DNA of 64,000 nucleotides, from positions 1,870,001-1,934,000 of the forward strand of contig NZ_JHZY01000004.1 of NCBI RefSeq assembly GCF_000687915.1. Direction: 5' to 3'. The position numbers and the translations under genes were made by a program. Numbering within the stretch: position 1 is the first letter of the stretch; every line of letters starts with the position of its first letter. Source of the DNA: Leeuwenhoekiella sp. MAR_2009_132. Its GTDB lineage: Bacteria > Bacteroidota > Bacteroidia > Flavobacteriales > Flavobacteriaceae. Of this stretch, positions 56,725-64,000 are shown in pieces. The notes below the pieces were generated by a model, which had not been told where the DNA came from, searched no databases, and saw nothing but the letters and a program-made list of their open reading frames with translations.

Positions 56725-57100
56725 ATTTTTAAGGCCTGCTGCATATGCTTATACGCTATTTATAGCGGTAATTTGTTTAATGCCTATGCCGCGCGTTTCT
56801 AATGCACCAAAGGATAGTGATAAAGTCATTCATCTTTTGGTGTATTTTTTATTTACACTAATTTGGTTTTTATACTATTTTTTAAGAGCAAAAACAGAAA
56901 ATTTTAAGCAATCATTAATTAAATGTGCGGGATTAGCTCTTATTTATGGTATACTTATTGAAGTAGTACAGGAAGTAGCAACAGTCTCTAGATCAGCAGA
57001 TTTTAAAGATTTAATAGCGAATTCTATAGGTATTTTAACAGGAGTAATTCTGATAATTGCAATGAAATCGCAGTTTTTACGATTAAAATCAAAATTTTAA
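56717..57100 (+). CDS. VanZ-like membrane protein
   Basis: A 127-residue protein with about four helices. The VanZ-like motifs are present: [20 protein letters not shown] (the DKxxH element), then YGILIEVVQ and [17 protein letters not shown], where Glu, Gln and Asp-x3-N are conserved. Function of the family is unclear. The start is GTG at 56717, inside the gcvH end; no later ATG would keep the first helix intact. The overlap implies translational coupling. Confidence 0.88.
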   Translation: MGKFLRPAAYAYTLFIAVICLMPMPRVSNAPKDSDKVIHLLVYFLFTLIWFLYYFLRAKTENFKQSLIKCAGLALIYGILIEVVQEVATVSRSADFKDLIANSIGILTGVILIIAMKSQFLRLKSKF

Positions 57101-57155
57101 TTTCGAGTTGAAGCTATTTTTATTTAAATTAGCAATCCTTAATAACTAAAGATTC

Positions 57156-57884
57156 ATGGAACCTAAGAAAAATCCTAAAGCAGATCTAAGTAAAAGAAGT
57201 GTACTCTTCTTTCAGTTAGGTCTTATTTTGATACTCGGGCTGAGTTATATGGCCATTGAGTGGAAAACGTATGAGAAAGAGGCCATAGACATCGGTCAAT
57301 TAAATATGGACGATGTTCTAGAAGAAGATGTGCCAATTACTGAATTGAACACACCTCCACCTCCACCACCACCTCCGCCACCACCACCAGCACCAGAAAT
57401 CATTGAGGTTGTTGAGGATGATAAAGAAATTGAAGAAACTGTAATCGAATCTACTGAAACAAATCAGGAAGAGAAGATTGTAAAAGTTGAAGAAGTTTCT
57501 TTTGCTGAAGAAGAAGTTATTGAAGATGTACCATTTGCAGTTATTGAAAACGTACCGGTTTATCCTGGTTGCGAAGATGAGAAAGGTAACGACGCAAAGA
57601 AAAAATGTATGTCTGAAAAGATCAGCCAGTTTGTAAACAGAAAATTTAATACTGAATTAGGTAGTGAATTAGGGTTATCTGGTGTAAACCGTATATATGT
57701 ACGTTTTAAAATTGATCAAAAAGGAAATATAGTTGATATAGGTTCTCGAGGTCCTCACCCTAGATTAGAATCTGAAGCAGAGCGTGTAATTAAATTATTA
57801 CCGCAAATGACTCCAGGTAAGCAAAGAGGTAAGGCTGTAGGGGTGCTTTATTCACTTCCTATTGTGTTCCAGGTTCAGGATTAA
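57156..57884 (+). CDS. tonB: TonB-family energy transducer with polyproline linker
   Basis: A 242-residue TonB-like protein: one N-terminal membrane helix (about residues 16-36), then a run of twelve prolines (about 67-78) and an acidic linker (about 80-125) spanning the periplasm. The C-terminal TonB domain reads VPVYPGCED, RIYVRFKIDQKGNIVDI and RVIKLLPQMTPGKQRGK. A pair of cysteines (in YPGCE and KKKCM) is shared with the next gene. It would transmit ExbB/ExbD energy to outer-membrane receptors. A strong terminator follows. Confidence 0.92.
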   Translation: MEPKKNPKADLSKRSVLFFQLGLILILGLSYMAIEWKTYEKEAIDIGQLNMDDVLEEDVPITELNTPPPPPPPPPPPPAPEIIEVVEDDKEIEETVIESTETNQEEKIVKVEEVSFAEEEVIEDVPFAVIENVPVYPGCEDEKGNDAKKKCMSEKISQFVNRKFNTELGSELGLSGVNRIYVRFKIDQKGNIVDIGSRGPHPRLESEAERVIKLLPQMTPGKQRGKAVGVLYSLPIVFQVQD

Positions 57885-57904
57885 TCTGAATTTTAATAGA
57901 ATCA

Positions 57905-57941
57905 AAAATCCCGTCCGCGTAAGCGAGACGGGATTTTTTTT
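57905..57941 (+). terminator. Intrinsic terminator after the first TonB gene
   Basis: An 11-bp stem AAAATCCCGTC/GACGGGATTTT with an internal CGC/GCG extension runs into at least seven T residues. It separates the two TonB paralogs. Confidence 0.9.
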
Positions 57942-57995
57942 GTGGCAAGCTTATTGTTAAAGTTTTAAGATATAGTAATCTTTAAAACTTTTATT

Positions 57996-58772
57996 ATGAA
58001 AGAATCACAAAAACGCGAAGTTACCACTCGGCAAAGTGGAAATCGCGCAACAAGCAAGCACGATGTAAATCTACGAAAAAACAGTGTTGTCTATTTTCAG
58101 ATTGGGCTTATCGTTACCTTAATTCTAGCTATTTTAATTCTTGAAATTAAGTCTCCTGCTGTGAGCTACTCAACAGAACCCTTAAAGGAAGTAGCTACGG
58201 TTTCATTAGAAGACTGGAATCAGTCTTTTGTAAAAGAATCCCATCAAAAGCCTTTACCAAAGTTACCTGAAGTGTCAAAGATTTTGCCGCCAGAAGTAGT
58301 TGATGATAATACCCCAGAAGCAGCTATAATACCAGACTTTAAAACTACAGATATCTCAAAGGAGTCGATTAATCCCAATGATCTAAGACCAGAGCCTGAG
58401 AAAGAAGTAGAAACGTTTAGTGTTATGGGGGTAGAAGTGGTTCCCATCTATCCCGGTTGTGAAGGGCTTGATTCTAATGCAGCGCGTAAAGCTTGTCTCC
58501 AGGAAAAATTAAATTCTTTTATAGGCAAGAACTTTGATACTTCATTGGGAGAGCAATATGGCCTTTCCGGAATGAATAAAGTGGATGTACAATTCACTAT
58601 TGATGAATTTGGTAATGTGGTTAATTTGCAAAGCCGCGCGCCACACAAGGCTTTAGAAGCCGAAGCTAAACGCGTTATGAATAAATTACCCAAAATGAAA
58701 CCGGGAACACAGCAGGGTAAAAAAGTGCGGGTTATTTATTATCAGCCTATAAAATTTAAAGTGCAGAATTAA
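57996..58772 (+). CDS. TonB-family protein, paralog without polyproline run
   Basis: A 258-residue relative of the preceding TonB protein with the same plan: a basic N-terminus, one membrane helix (about residues 31-52), a periplasmic linker (about 55-145) and a C-terminal TonB domain (VPIYPGCEG, VQFTIDEFGNVVNLQ, RVMNKLPKMKPGTQQGKKV). The twelve-proline run is absent, replaced by a mixed Pro/Glu/Asp linker. The two C-terminal domains align throughout by eye but differ at many positions, so the duplication is old. Confidence 0.88.
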   Translation: MKESQKREVTTRQSGNRATSKHDVNLRKNSVVYFQIGLIVTLILAILILEIKSPAVSYSTEPLKEVATVSLEDWNQSFVKESHQKPLPKLPEVSKILPPEVVDDNTPEAAIIPDFKTTDISKESINPNDLRPEPEKEVETFSVMGVEVVPIYPGCEGLDSNAARKACLQEKLNSFIGKNFDTSLGEQYGLSGMNKVDVQFTIDEFGNVVNLQSRAPHKALEAEAKRVMNKLPKMKPGTQQGKKVRVIYYQPIKFKVQN

Positions 58773-58793
58773 TTGAAAATTACGTTTATCTTC

Positions 58794-58825
58794 AAAAGCC
58801 TAGGTGTACTGCTCAGGCTTTTTTT
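58794..58825 (+). terminator. Intrinsic terminator after the second TonB-like gene
   Basis: AAAAGCCT (58794-58801) pairs with AGGCTTTT (58815-58822) and runs into a T tract. The loop is 13 nt. Confidence 0.75.
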
Positions 58826-58927
58826 AAAATGGGGAAGTTAAAGACTGAGTTTTTGTGGTGTTGGCGTATTTAATCTTAAAGATTTCTAAAAAATACTATC
58901 TTTCGCTATCCTAAATTTTTTCAACTT

Positions 58928-61051
58928 ATGCTATCTAAACTTTTAGCATTTTGCTTTTTATTTTTCAGTATTAATTTTGCTTACTCACAACTAGTTAAGG
59001 GAGACTTTGAGAAATACCCCGTTTTTGAAGCGTGCGATTCAGTTTCCGCAGGTGATTTAAAGGTTTGTTTTAATGCAACTTTAATTGCTAAAGTAACTTC
59101 AGAATTTAAAATGCCGCAACGGGTTTTAGACGAAAATTATACCGGAGAGCTAATAGTACTCTTTGAAGTTACAAAAGAAGGCAAGTTTGAACTTTTGAAC
59201 GTAACCGCTATTTATACTGAGCTAAAGGAAGAACTTGAGCGTGTTTTTTTAACGCTGCCAAAGGTTAAACCGGCAACTTATAACGGTAGACCTACCTATA
59301 TGCAGTTTAGTATGCCTGTTCCTATTCCATTTAGCAAAAATCAAGATGTAAGACCATTAGATAATGTTCCGGTAATTAAGCCAAAACCGGTTCAGAAGCT
59401 ATCTTTTGAAGAGCAAGGTGCCTCAGAATATGATGGTATTCAAACATATCCTTTTGAAAACCGGGAATACAATTCGCAACTTTATATTCCGTTTTCTCAT
59501 CAAACCTATAGCAGATTTGATCAGGAGATGAATCGAGTGGGTACAAATAGCCATACGGCGAGTAAGCCATTTACTTATGCTAGTGTAAATACATATTACA
59601 ATTTTAAGGAGAAGCAGGAACGTTTGTATAAAGAGAAAAGTTCCTGGTTTGGAAGGAAATTATGGAATGAGCATATGGTGACGCTTCAGGGTGAAGATTA
59701 CTGGTTCACATTAGATCCTGCAGCAGATTTGCAATTAGGTTTTGAAACTGCAGATTCAGAAAATCAAAGTTATACCTATAATAATACACGTGCTTTAGTA
59801 TTTCAGGGAGGTCTTGGAAGTAAGCTTAATTTTTATACGGTATTTTATGAGAGTCAGGGTAGCTTTGCTGGCTATTATAATCGTTTTGCAAGATCGTTAA
59901 GACCAGATGGGGGTAACCCTGCGATTGTACCGGGTAGAGGTGTAGCTGCAGATTTTGGGACAGATGACTTTGATTATCCGGTTGCTGAGGCTTATTTATC
60001 GTATTCGCCAAATGAGCATTTTAATTTTCAATTTGGTCACGGAAAAAATTTTATAGGCGATGGTTACCGATCGCTTTTACAGAGTGATAATGCGAGTCCT
60101 TATCCTTTTTTTAAATTGAATACTACATTTTGGAAATTTAAATATTCAAATACCTGGATGTCATTACGTGATGTGCGGCCAGAAGTTGTTGCAGACGGAT
60201 CGTTTAAGACCAAGTTTATGGCAAATCACTATTTAAGTTTTAATGCTACAAAACGTTTGAATTTAGGGCTTTTTGAAAATGTAATTTGGACCAATGATAA
60301 CGACAGAGGATTTGATCTTAATTATTTAAATCCGGTTATATTTTACCGGGCAATTGAGTTTTCTACAGGTTCAAGAGGAGGAAATGCTTTAATAGGATTG
60401 AGTGCAAAATATAAATTCAGCGATAACTTTAATGCCTATGCACAGGTGGTTATAGATGAATTCTCAACCTCGGCAGTGTTTAGTAACACAAAAAGCTATA
60501 AAAATAAACAAGGGGTGCAGGTAGGCTTTAAGTACTACGATGCTTTTAAGATAGATAATCTACAGCTTCAGTTTGAGTTTAATCAGGTGCGTCCTTATGT
60601 ATATTCAAATAATGAGATTGTGCTTAATTACGGGCATAACAATCAATCTATGGCGCATTTATGGGGTGCAAATTTTAGAGAGCTTATAGGTATTGCGCGC
60701 TACGAGAATGATAGATGGTATGGTACTGCAAAACTTATATACGGCGAGCGAGGTTTTGAAGTGGGTGATATTAATACCATCTATTATGGAGGAAGTATTT
60801 ATGGTAATGATGAGAATATTCCCAGTGAGTTGGGTATTGAGATCGGTCAGGGTAATAAAGCGCAGACGCTTCTCGCAAATGTTGAGCTCGGTTATTTAGT
60901 TAACCCGTCTACAAACTTAAAAATTTATACAAATGTGCTTTTTAGAGATCATACAATAGATGAGGTTGATCCTGTAAATTTTACAGAAAAAACACTTTGG
61001 GTTAATTTTGGAATTCGAACAGATTTATTTAATTGGTATTTTGATTATTAG
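58928..61051 (+). CDS. remB: RemB-like gliding motility outer-membrane protein with N-terminal TonB-C-like domain
   Basis: A 707-residue outer-membrane protein with a signal peptide ending FAYSQ. Residues about 30-135 resemble the TonB C-terminal domain of the two preceding genes (YPVFEACDS, LIVLFEVTKEGKFELLNVTA, LPKVKPATYNGRP). After a linker, a large beta-barrel part follows with FQFGHGKNFIGDGYRSLL and NLNYLNPVIFYRAIEF, a pattern I associate with RemB/Wzi-like barrels of gliding flavobacteria. It ends in a short aromatic strand (LFNWYFDY). The RemB name is family recognition without alignment; an outer-membrane location is firm. Confidence 0.68.
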   Translation: MLSKLLAFCFLFFSINFAYSQLVKGDFEKYPVFEACDSVSAGDLKVCFNATLIAKVTSEFKMPQRVLDENYTGELIVLFEVTKEGKFELLNVTAIYTELKEELERVFLTLPKVKPATYNGRPTYMQFSMPVPIPFSKNQDVRPLDNVPVIKPKPVQKLSFEEQGASEYDGIQTYPFENREYNSQLYIPFSHQTYSRFDQEMNRVGTNSHTASKPFTYASVNTYYNFKEKQERLYKEKSSWFGRKLWNEHMVTLQGEDYWFTLDPAADLQLGFETADSENQSYTYNNTRALVFQGGLGSKLNFYTVFYESQGSFAGYYNRFARSLRPDGGNPAIVPGRGVAADFGTDDFDYPVAEAYLSYSPNEHFNFQFGHGKNFIGDGYRSLLQSDNASPYPFFKLNTTFWKFKYSNTWMSLRDVRPEVVADGSFKTKFMANHYLSFNATKRLNLGLFENVIWTNDNDRGFDLNYLNPVIFYRAIEFSTGSRGGNALIGLSAKYKFSDNFNAYAQVVIDEFSTSAVFSNTKSYKNKQGVQVGFKYYDAFKIDNLQLQFEFNQVRPYVYSNNEIVLNYGHNNQSMAHLWGANFRELIGIARYENDRWYGTAKLIYGERGFEVGDINTIYYGGSIYGNDENIPSELGIEIGQGNKAQTLLANVELGYLVNPSTNLKIYTNVLFRDHTIDEVDPVNFTEKTLWVNFGIRTDLFNWYFDY

Positions 61052-61055
61052 AATT

Positions 61056-61457
61056 ATGAAAGCACATTTTATTTTAGGTTTAACAATACTATTACTTATG
61101 TCAAATTCATGTAAAGAAGAAGTTTTTAAAGGGCCGGAGTTTGACTCTAATTTTGCTCATGTGGTGTACTTCTGGCTTAAAAACCCTGAAAATATAGAAG
61201 ACCGCAAAGCATTTGAAACATCACTAAAAAAATTCTTAGCTACAAGTGAATACGCTAAGACAAAATTTATAGGAGTTCCTGCTGAAACCCCACGCGATGT
61301 TGTTGATAACAGCTGGACTTATTCAATAATTCTAACGTTTCCGTCTAAAGAATCTCAGAATAACTACCAGAATGAACCCGTGCATTTAAAGTTTATCGAA
61401 GAGTCATCTAATCTCTGGGAGCGCGTACAGGTTTACGATTCTGTAAAATTAGATTAG
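61056..61457 (+). CDS. Dabb-domain (stress-responsive A/B barrel) lipoprotein
   Basis: A 133-residue protein. The lipoprotein signal MKAHFILGLTILLLMSNSC is cleaved before Cys19, so the mature protein is membrane-anchored. The rest is a Dabb-like ferredoxin-fold barrel: FAHVVYFWLKNPE, RKAFETSLKKFL, SWTYSIILTFPSKESQNNYQ and HLKFIEESSNLWERVQVYDS. The frame is open further upstream inside remB, but the ATG at 61056 gives a clean lipoprotein signal just after the remB stop. Function unknown. Confidence 0.85.
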   Translation: MKAHFILGLTILLLMSNSCKEEVFKGPEFDSNFAHVVYFWLKNPENIEDRKAFETSLKKFLATSEYAKTKFIGVPAETPRDVVDNSWTYSIILTFPSKESQNNYQNEPVHLKFIEESSNLWERVQVYDSVKLD

Positions 61458-61829
61458 TTGATTTTCAGTAGTCAAACGCTTGTATTAAGGTTTTGTGAAT
61501 ATGTGATTTTATTATTGAGGAGTCTTTAATGAAAAGTATTTTTGACTTGAATAATAGTTCTTTTATACCCTGTGAGAATTGGGCAATTGCATCTTCTATG
61601 ATCTCTAGCAATGTCAATATTTGACAGGGCTCTGGTTAACTTATAAAGTGCAATCAAAACCAGATCTCGTATTTGCGCTAATTTAAAAATATCATTTTGA
61701 GCATTTAAATTACTGATTGTTAGTAGTACAGCGAGCATTAAAATGCTGTGTATTTTCTTGAGTAAATTAAAGCTTTGAGAATTACTTTACTATACATAAA
61801 TCATTAGGGTGTATTAACCTTAGAATAGG
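61458..61829. other. Intergenic region holding a probable gene relic
   Basis: A 372-bp gap between a lipoprotein gene and ctaB. Its only coding-like content is a short leftward frame at 61526-61738, described separately. The rest is AT-rich with no structure I can support. Confidence 0.6.
61526..61738 (-). pseudogene. Degenerate exported protein fragment, possibly an ankyrin-repeat relic
   Basis: A 70-codon leftward frame. Codons just upstream of its ATG read LLKKIHSIL, which with MLAVLLTISNLNAQ makes a convincing signal peptide, but there is no normal start codon before it and an in-frame stop lies above. The mature start NDIFKLAQIRDLVLIALYK resembles the opening of exported ankyrin-repeat proteins of this phylum. 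The remainder ends after about 50 residues with no complete repeat. Most likely a truncated remnant; a genuine short secreted protein is the alternative. Confidence 0.35.
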
Positions 61830-61860
61830 TTGTATAGAAGGTGTGCGTGCAGTATCTTTG
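61830..61860 (+). promoter_or_regulatory. Bacteroidota-type promoter for ctaB
   Basis: TTG (61830-61832) and a perfect -7 TATCTTTG (61853-61860), 20 bp apart. Because it lies within the long open frame, it implies that ctaB translation begins downstream of 61860. Confidence 0.65.
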
Positions 61861-61892
61861 CACGACTTTTTAAAGCCCTTGAAAACACGCAT

Positions 61893-62786
61893 TTGAGCCT
61901 CGCTAAAACCCATACAGCACCAGCATCTATCTGGATAGATTTTAAAGAAATCACTAAGATGCGTCTTGCCATTAGCGTGGTTTTTTCTAGTATGGCCGGT
62001 TATCTTCTAGGTGCTTACGCCTTAGACTGGTTAACTGTGGTTCTTCTCGCAATAGGAGGCTATTTAATGGTAGGAGCATCTAATGCTTACAATCAAATTA
62101 TAGAGCGCGATCTTGATGCCTTGATGGATCGTACAAAGAACAGACCTATCCCTGCAGGAAGAATGACTGTGCGTACTGCCTTTACTATTGCTACTACATT
62201 TACAATTCTAGGTTTACTTACTTTATATATAATAAACCCAATTACAGCAGTTTTTGGTGGAGTATCTATTTTTCTATATGTATGTGTCTATACGCCATTA
62301 AAGACTAAAACTCCTTTGTCTGTTTTTGTAGGTGCTTTTCCAGGTGCAATTCCATTTATGATGGGCTGGGTTGCTGCTACAGGTAATTTTGGCATAGAGG
62401 CGGGTACGCTTTTTATGGTTCAATTTTTTTGGCAATTCCCCCATTTTTGGGCAATAGGCTGGTTCTTGTATGATGATTATAAAAAAGGAGGATTCTTTAT
62501 GCTTCCCACAGGTGAGCGCGATCGCGGCACCGCAATACAGGTCATTTTATATACAATCTGGACTATCCTGGTTTCTTTAATTCCTGTATTTGGCGTTACA
62601 GGGAGGTTGTATTTGACGCCTGTATCTGCTGTACTGGTTGGGATTTGCGGTTTAGGCTTGTTGTATTATGCAATACGGCTATACAGGTTTAAAAATAATG
62701 TTACTGCAAAGCGTTTGATGCTTTCTAGTGTAAGCTATATAACGTTGATACAGATTATATATGTTGCTGATAAATTTTTGAGATAA
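61893..62786 (+). CDS. ctaB: Protoheme IX farnesyltransferase
   Basis: About 297 residues of a UbiA-superfamily prenyltransferase that makes heme O from protoheme for cytochrome oxidase. The catalytic Asp-rich motif NAYNQIIERDLDALMDRTKN is followed by RPIPAGRM, and the second acidic loop by FFWQFPHFWAIGWFLYDDYK. Eight or nine helices are visible. The frame is open from a TTG at 61830, but a promoter -7 element overlaps that region, so TTG at 61893 (SLAKTHTAP...) is the likely start and fits family N-termini. Its stop shares a base with the ATG of the next gene. Confidence 0.92.
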   Translation: MSLAKTHTAPASIWIDFKEITKMRLAISVVFSSMAGYLLGAYALDWLTVVLLAIGGYLMVGASNAYNQIIERDLDALMDRTKNRPIPAGRMTVRTAFTIATTFTILGLLTLYIINPITAVFGGVSIFLYVCVYTPLKTKTPLSVFVGAFPGAIPFMMGWVAATGNFGIEAGTLFMVQFFWQFPHFWAIGWFLYDDYKKGGFFMLPTGERDRGTAIQVILYTIWTILVSLIPVFGVTGRLYLTPVSAVLVGICGLGLLYYAIRLYRFKNNVTAKRLMLSSVSYITLIQIIYVADKFLR

Positions 62787-63379
62787 TGGAATATACATCA
62801 CAATCAGAAGCGGTTAAATTAAAGAGGTCAAAAAAAATGATGCTGTGGTTTGGTATCATTAGTCTTTCAATGATGTTTGCGGGTCTTACCAGTGCTTACA
62901 TCGTAAGTAGTGAGCGCAGAGACTGGCTTTCAAATTTTGAATTACCACAAGCATTTTATTTAAGTACGGGAATTATTGTAATGAGTAGCCTATCTATGTT
63001 TGTTGCAAAGTGGGCGATATTTCAAAATAAAAATCAACTGGGTACTTTATCTTTATTGGCAACTTTAGGGCTCGGAATTGCCTTTGTGGTGCTTCAGTTT
63101 AGGGGTTTTGATGAGATAATCGCCAGCGGATATTTTTTTACGGGTAGTGAAAGTTCGGTTACAACTTCATTTATATATGCATTTGTAATCACACACGTGG
63201 TTCACGTATTAGCCGGTATATTGGTTTTATTAGTAGTAGTTATTCAACAATTAAGAGGAAAATATTCTAAAGAGCAATCACTTGGATTTGAGCTGGGTGC
63301 TACCTTCTGGCACTTTGTAGATATACTTTGGGTTTATTTGTTTCTGTTCTTTTTATTTGCAGACGATCTTATAAAATAA
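62786..63379 (+). CDS. Cytochrome c oxidase subunit III (first, short form)
   Basis: A 197-residue heme-copper oxidase subunit III with five helices and no extra domain. Features are the N-terminal MMLWFGIISLSMMFAGLTSA, FITHVVHVLAGILVLL and GATFWHFVDILWVYLFLFFL, the last holding the conserved His of the family. It starts in a 1-bp overlap with the ctaB stop. Flavobacteria commonly carry two subunit III genes in a row, and the second follows here. Confidence 0.93.
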   Translation: MEYTSQSEAVKLKRSKKMMLWFGIISLSMMFAGLTSAYIVSSERRDWLSNFELPQAFYLSTGIIVMSSLSMFVAKWAIFQNKNQLGTLSLLATLGLGIAFVVLQFRGFDEIIASGYFFTGSESSVTTSFIYAFVITHVVHVLAGILVLLVVVIQQLRGKYSKEQSLGFELGATFWHFVDILWVYLFLFFLFADDLIK

Positions 63380-63410
63380 AAGAGTTCTTTTTAAATGCTA
63401 AGAATTCTTT
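63379..63410 (+). other. Hairpin between the two subunit III genes
   Basis: AAAGAGTTCT (63379-63388) pairs with AGAATTCTTT (63401-63410) with one G-T wobble. A T run appears only about 10 nt later, so it is a weak terminator or an mRNA processing/stability structure. Confidence 0.4.
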
Positions 63411-63452
63411 AAAAAATCGTTTTTTTGAATGGTTATAAATACCGATTATTGC

Positions 63453-63484
63453 TTTGAAAAGCATTTTTAAAATACCTATTTTTG
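63453..63484 (+). promoter_or_regulatory. Bacteroidota-type promoter for the second subunit III gene
   Basis: TTTG (63453-63456) and a perfect -7 TATTTTTG (63477-63484), 20 bp apart, lie 26 bp before the ATG. This suggests that the second subunit III gene has its own promoter. Confidence 0.75.
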
Positions 63485-63510
63485 CAACGCTTATAAATTG
63501 ATATTAAAAT

Positions 63511-64000
63511 ATGGACGCTACTGCTGTTAGAACAGGCACAGAAGGCAAAATTTGGGGAGGTGATAACAACCCCCTAAAAGCTAGTTACGGAAAAATGATG
63601 ATGTGGTTTTTCATCCTTTCTGATGCACTTACTTTCTCCGCATTCCTTGCCGCTTACGGATTTTCGAGATTTAAATACATGGACGAATGGCCTATAGCCG
63701 ATGAAGTGTTTACTCACTTTCCATTTTTACACGGTGTTGATGCGCCTATGTACTATGTGGCGTTGATGACGTTTATTCTTATTTTCTCATCAGTTACTAT
63801 GGTTCTTGCAGTTGATGCCGGTCATCATATGAAGAAGAACAGTGTAATCTGGTATATGTTTTTTACCATTATAGGTGGTGTAATCTTCGTAGGTTCTCAA
63901 GCTTGGGAGTGGGCAAACTTTATTTCGGGTGAATACGGTGCTGTTGAAACTAAAGCAGGTCGTATTTTACAATTTGTAAATGCTGAAGGGGAGCAGGTAG
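63511..64000 (+). CDS. Cytochrome c oxidase subunit III (second, long form), 3' end outside window
   Basis: The first 163 codons of a second heme-copper oxidase subunit III. Recognisable features are KASYGKMMMWFFILSDALTF, a long loop with HGVDAPMYYVALMTFILIF, DAGHHMKKNSVIWYM and VGSQAWEWANFISGEYG. The frame continues past the window edge. Compared with the preceding gene it has an extra N-terminal soluble segment and a longer first loop, so the two are different paralogs rather than a recent duplicate. Confidence 0.92.
   Translation, partial: MDATAVRTGTEGKIWGGDNNPLKASYGKMMMWFFILSDALTFSAFLAAYGFSRFKYMDEWPIADEVFTHFPFLHGVDAPMYYVALMTFILIFSSVTMVLAVDAGHHMKKNSVIWYMFFTIIGGVIFVGSQAWEWANFISGEYGAVETKAGRILQFVNAEGEQV

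Noticed and set aside
57352..57395. CCACCT/CCACCA repeats resembling a microsatellite
   Set aside because: They simply encode the polyproline periplasmic linker of TonB.

Overview
The window is a piece of the chromosome of an AT-rich member of the Bacteroidota, very probably a marine-type Flavobacteriaceae. The evidence is gene content: a SprA-type type IX secretion/gliding translocon, a RemB-like gliding protein, an alternative complex III respiratory operon, a carboxypeptidase-regulatory-domain TonB receptor, a GT117 (DUF2723) membrane protein, and promoters of the Bacteroidota type (TTG/TTTG then TAnnTTTG). Genus cannot be fixed from the sequence alone. Almost everything is chromosomal housekeeping or core flavobacterial physiology. 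I see no insertion sequence, prophage, integrase, CRISPR array or rRNA operon.

Layout. 1-4.5 kb: the end of rpoN, a PAP2-like membrane protein, an outer-membrane barrel, and a leftward ExbB / membrane protein / ExbD / ExbD energy-transduction operon. 4.6-7.8 kb: tRNA-Ser(GGA), then a leftward tatD / acyltransferase / type I asparaginase group in which the asparaginase reading frame is broken by a one-base deletion. 7.8-13.6 kb: single genes (retropepsin-like protease, glycosylasparaginase, metallophosphoesterase, surface protein, degenerate thioredoxin, polysaccharide deacetylase) and a duplicated ~100-bp non-coding element. 13.6-17.6 kb: GT117 protein, tRNA-Gln(TTG) and an orphan small protein. 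17.8-22.9 kb: rimP-nusA-infB, with a terminator-like hairpin in the leader, and a SPOR protein.

23.1-35.0 kb is a single respiratory block: actABCDEF (alternative complex III, quinol to cytochrome c) followed by coxB and coxA. Its partners ctaB and two subunit III genes lie at 61.8-64.0 kb. 35.1-38.4 kb holds ruvB, a cytochrome P450 and queG packed head to tail.

38.5-46.0 kb is the most interesting region: a compact, SusD-less sugar uptake locus. It has a plant-SUT/SLC45-like MFS carrier, a LacI repressor, a TonB-dependent receptor, a GH100-like (neutral invertase-like) hydrolase and a PfkB fructokinase. Matching LacI-type palindromes lie in front of both the carrier and the receptor. Read together this is a complete predicted sucrose route: outer-membrane import, proton-coupled inner-membrane import, cytosolic cleavage, and fructose phosphorylation. 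It parallels the Xanthomonas sux locus but replaces amylosucrase with a GH100-like enzyme.

46.0-61.5 kb: malic enzyme-phosphotransacetylase fusion, ruvA, the giant sprA, gcvH, a VanZ-like protein, two tandem TonB-like proteins and a RemB-like barrel whose N-terminus repeats the TonB C-terminal fold. A small lipoprotein and a probable gene relic precede the cytochrome oxidase assembly genes at the right edge.
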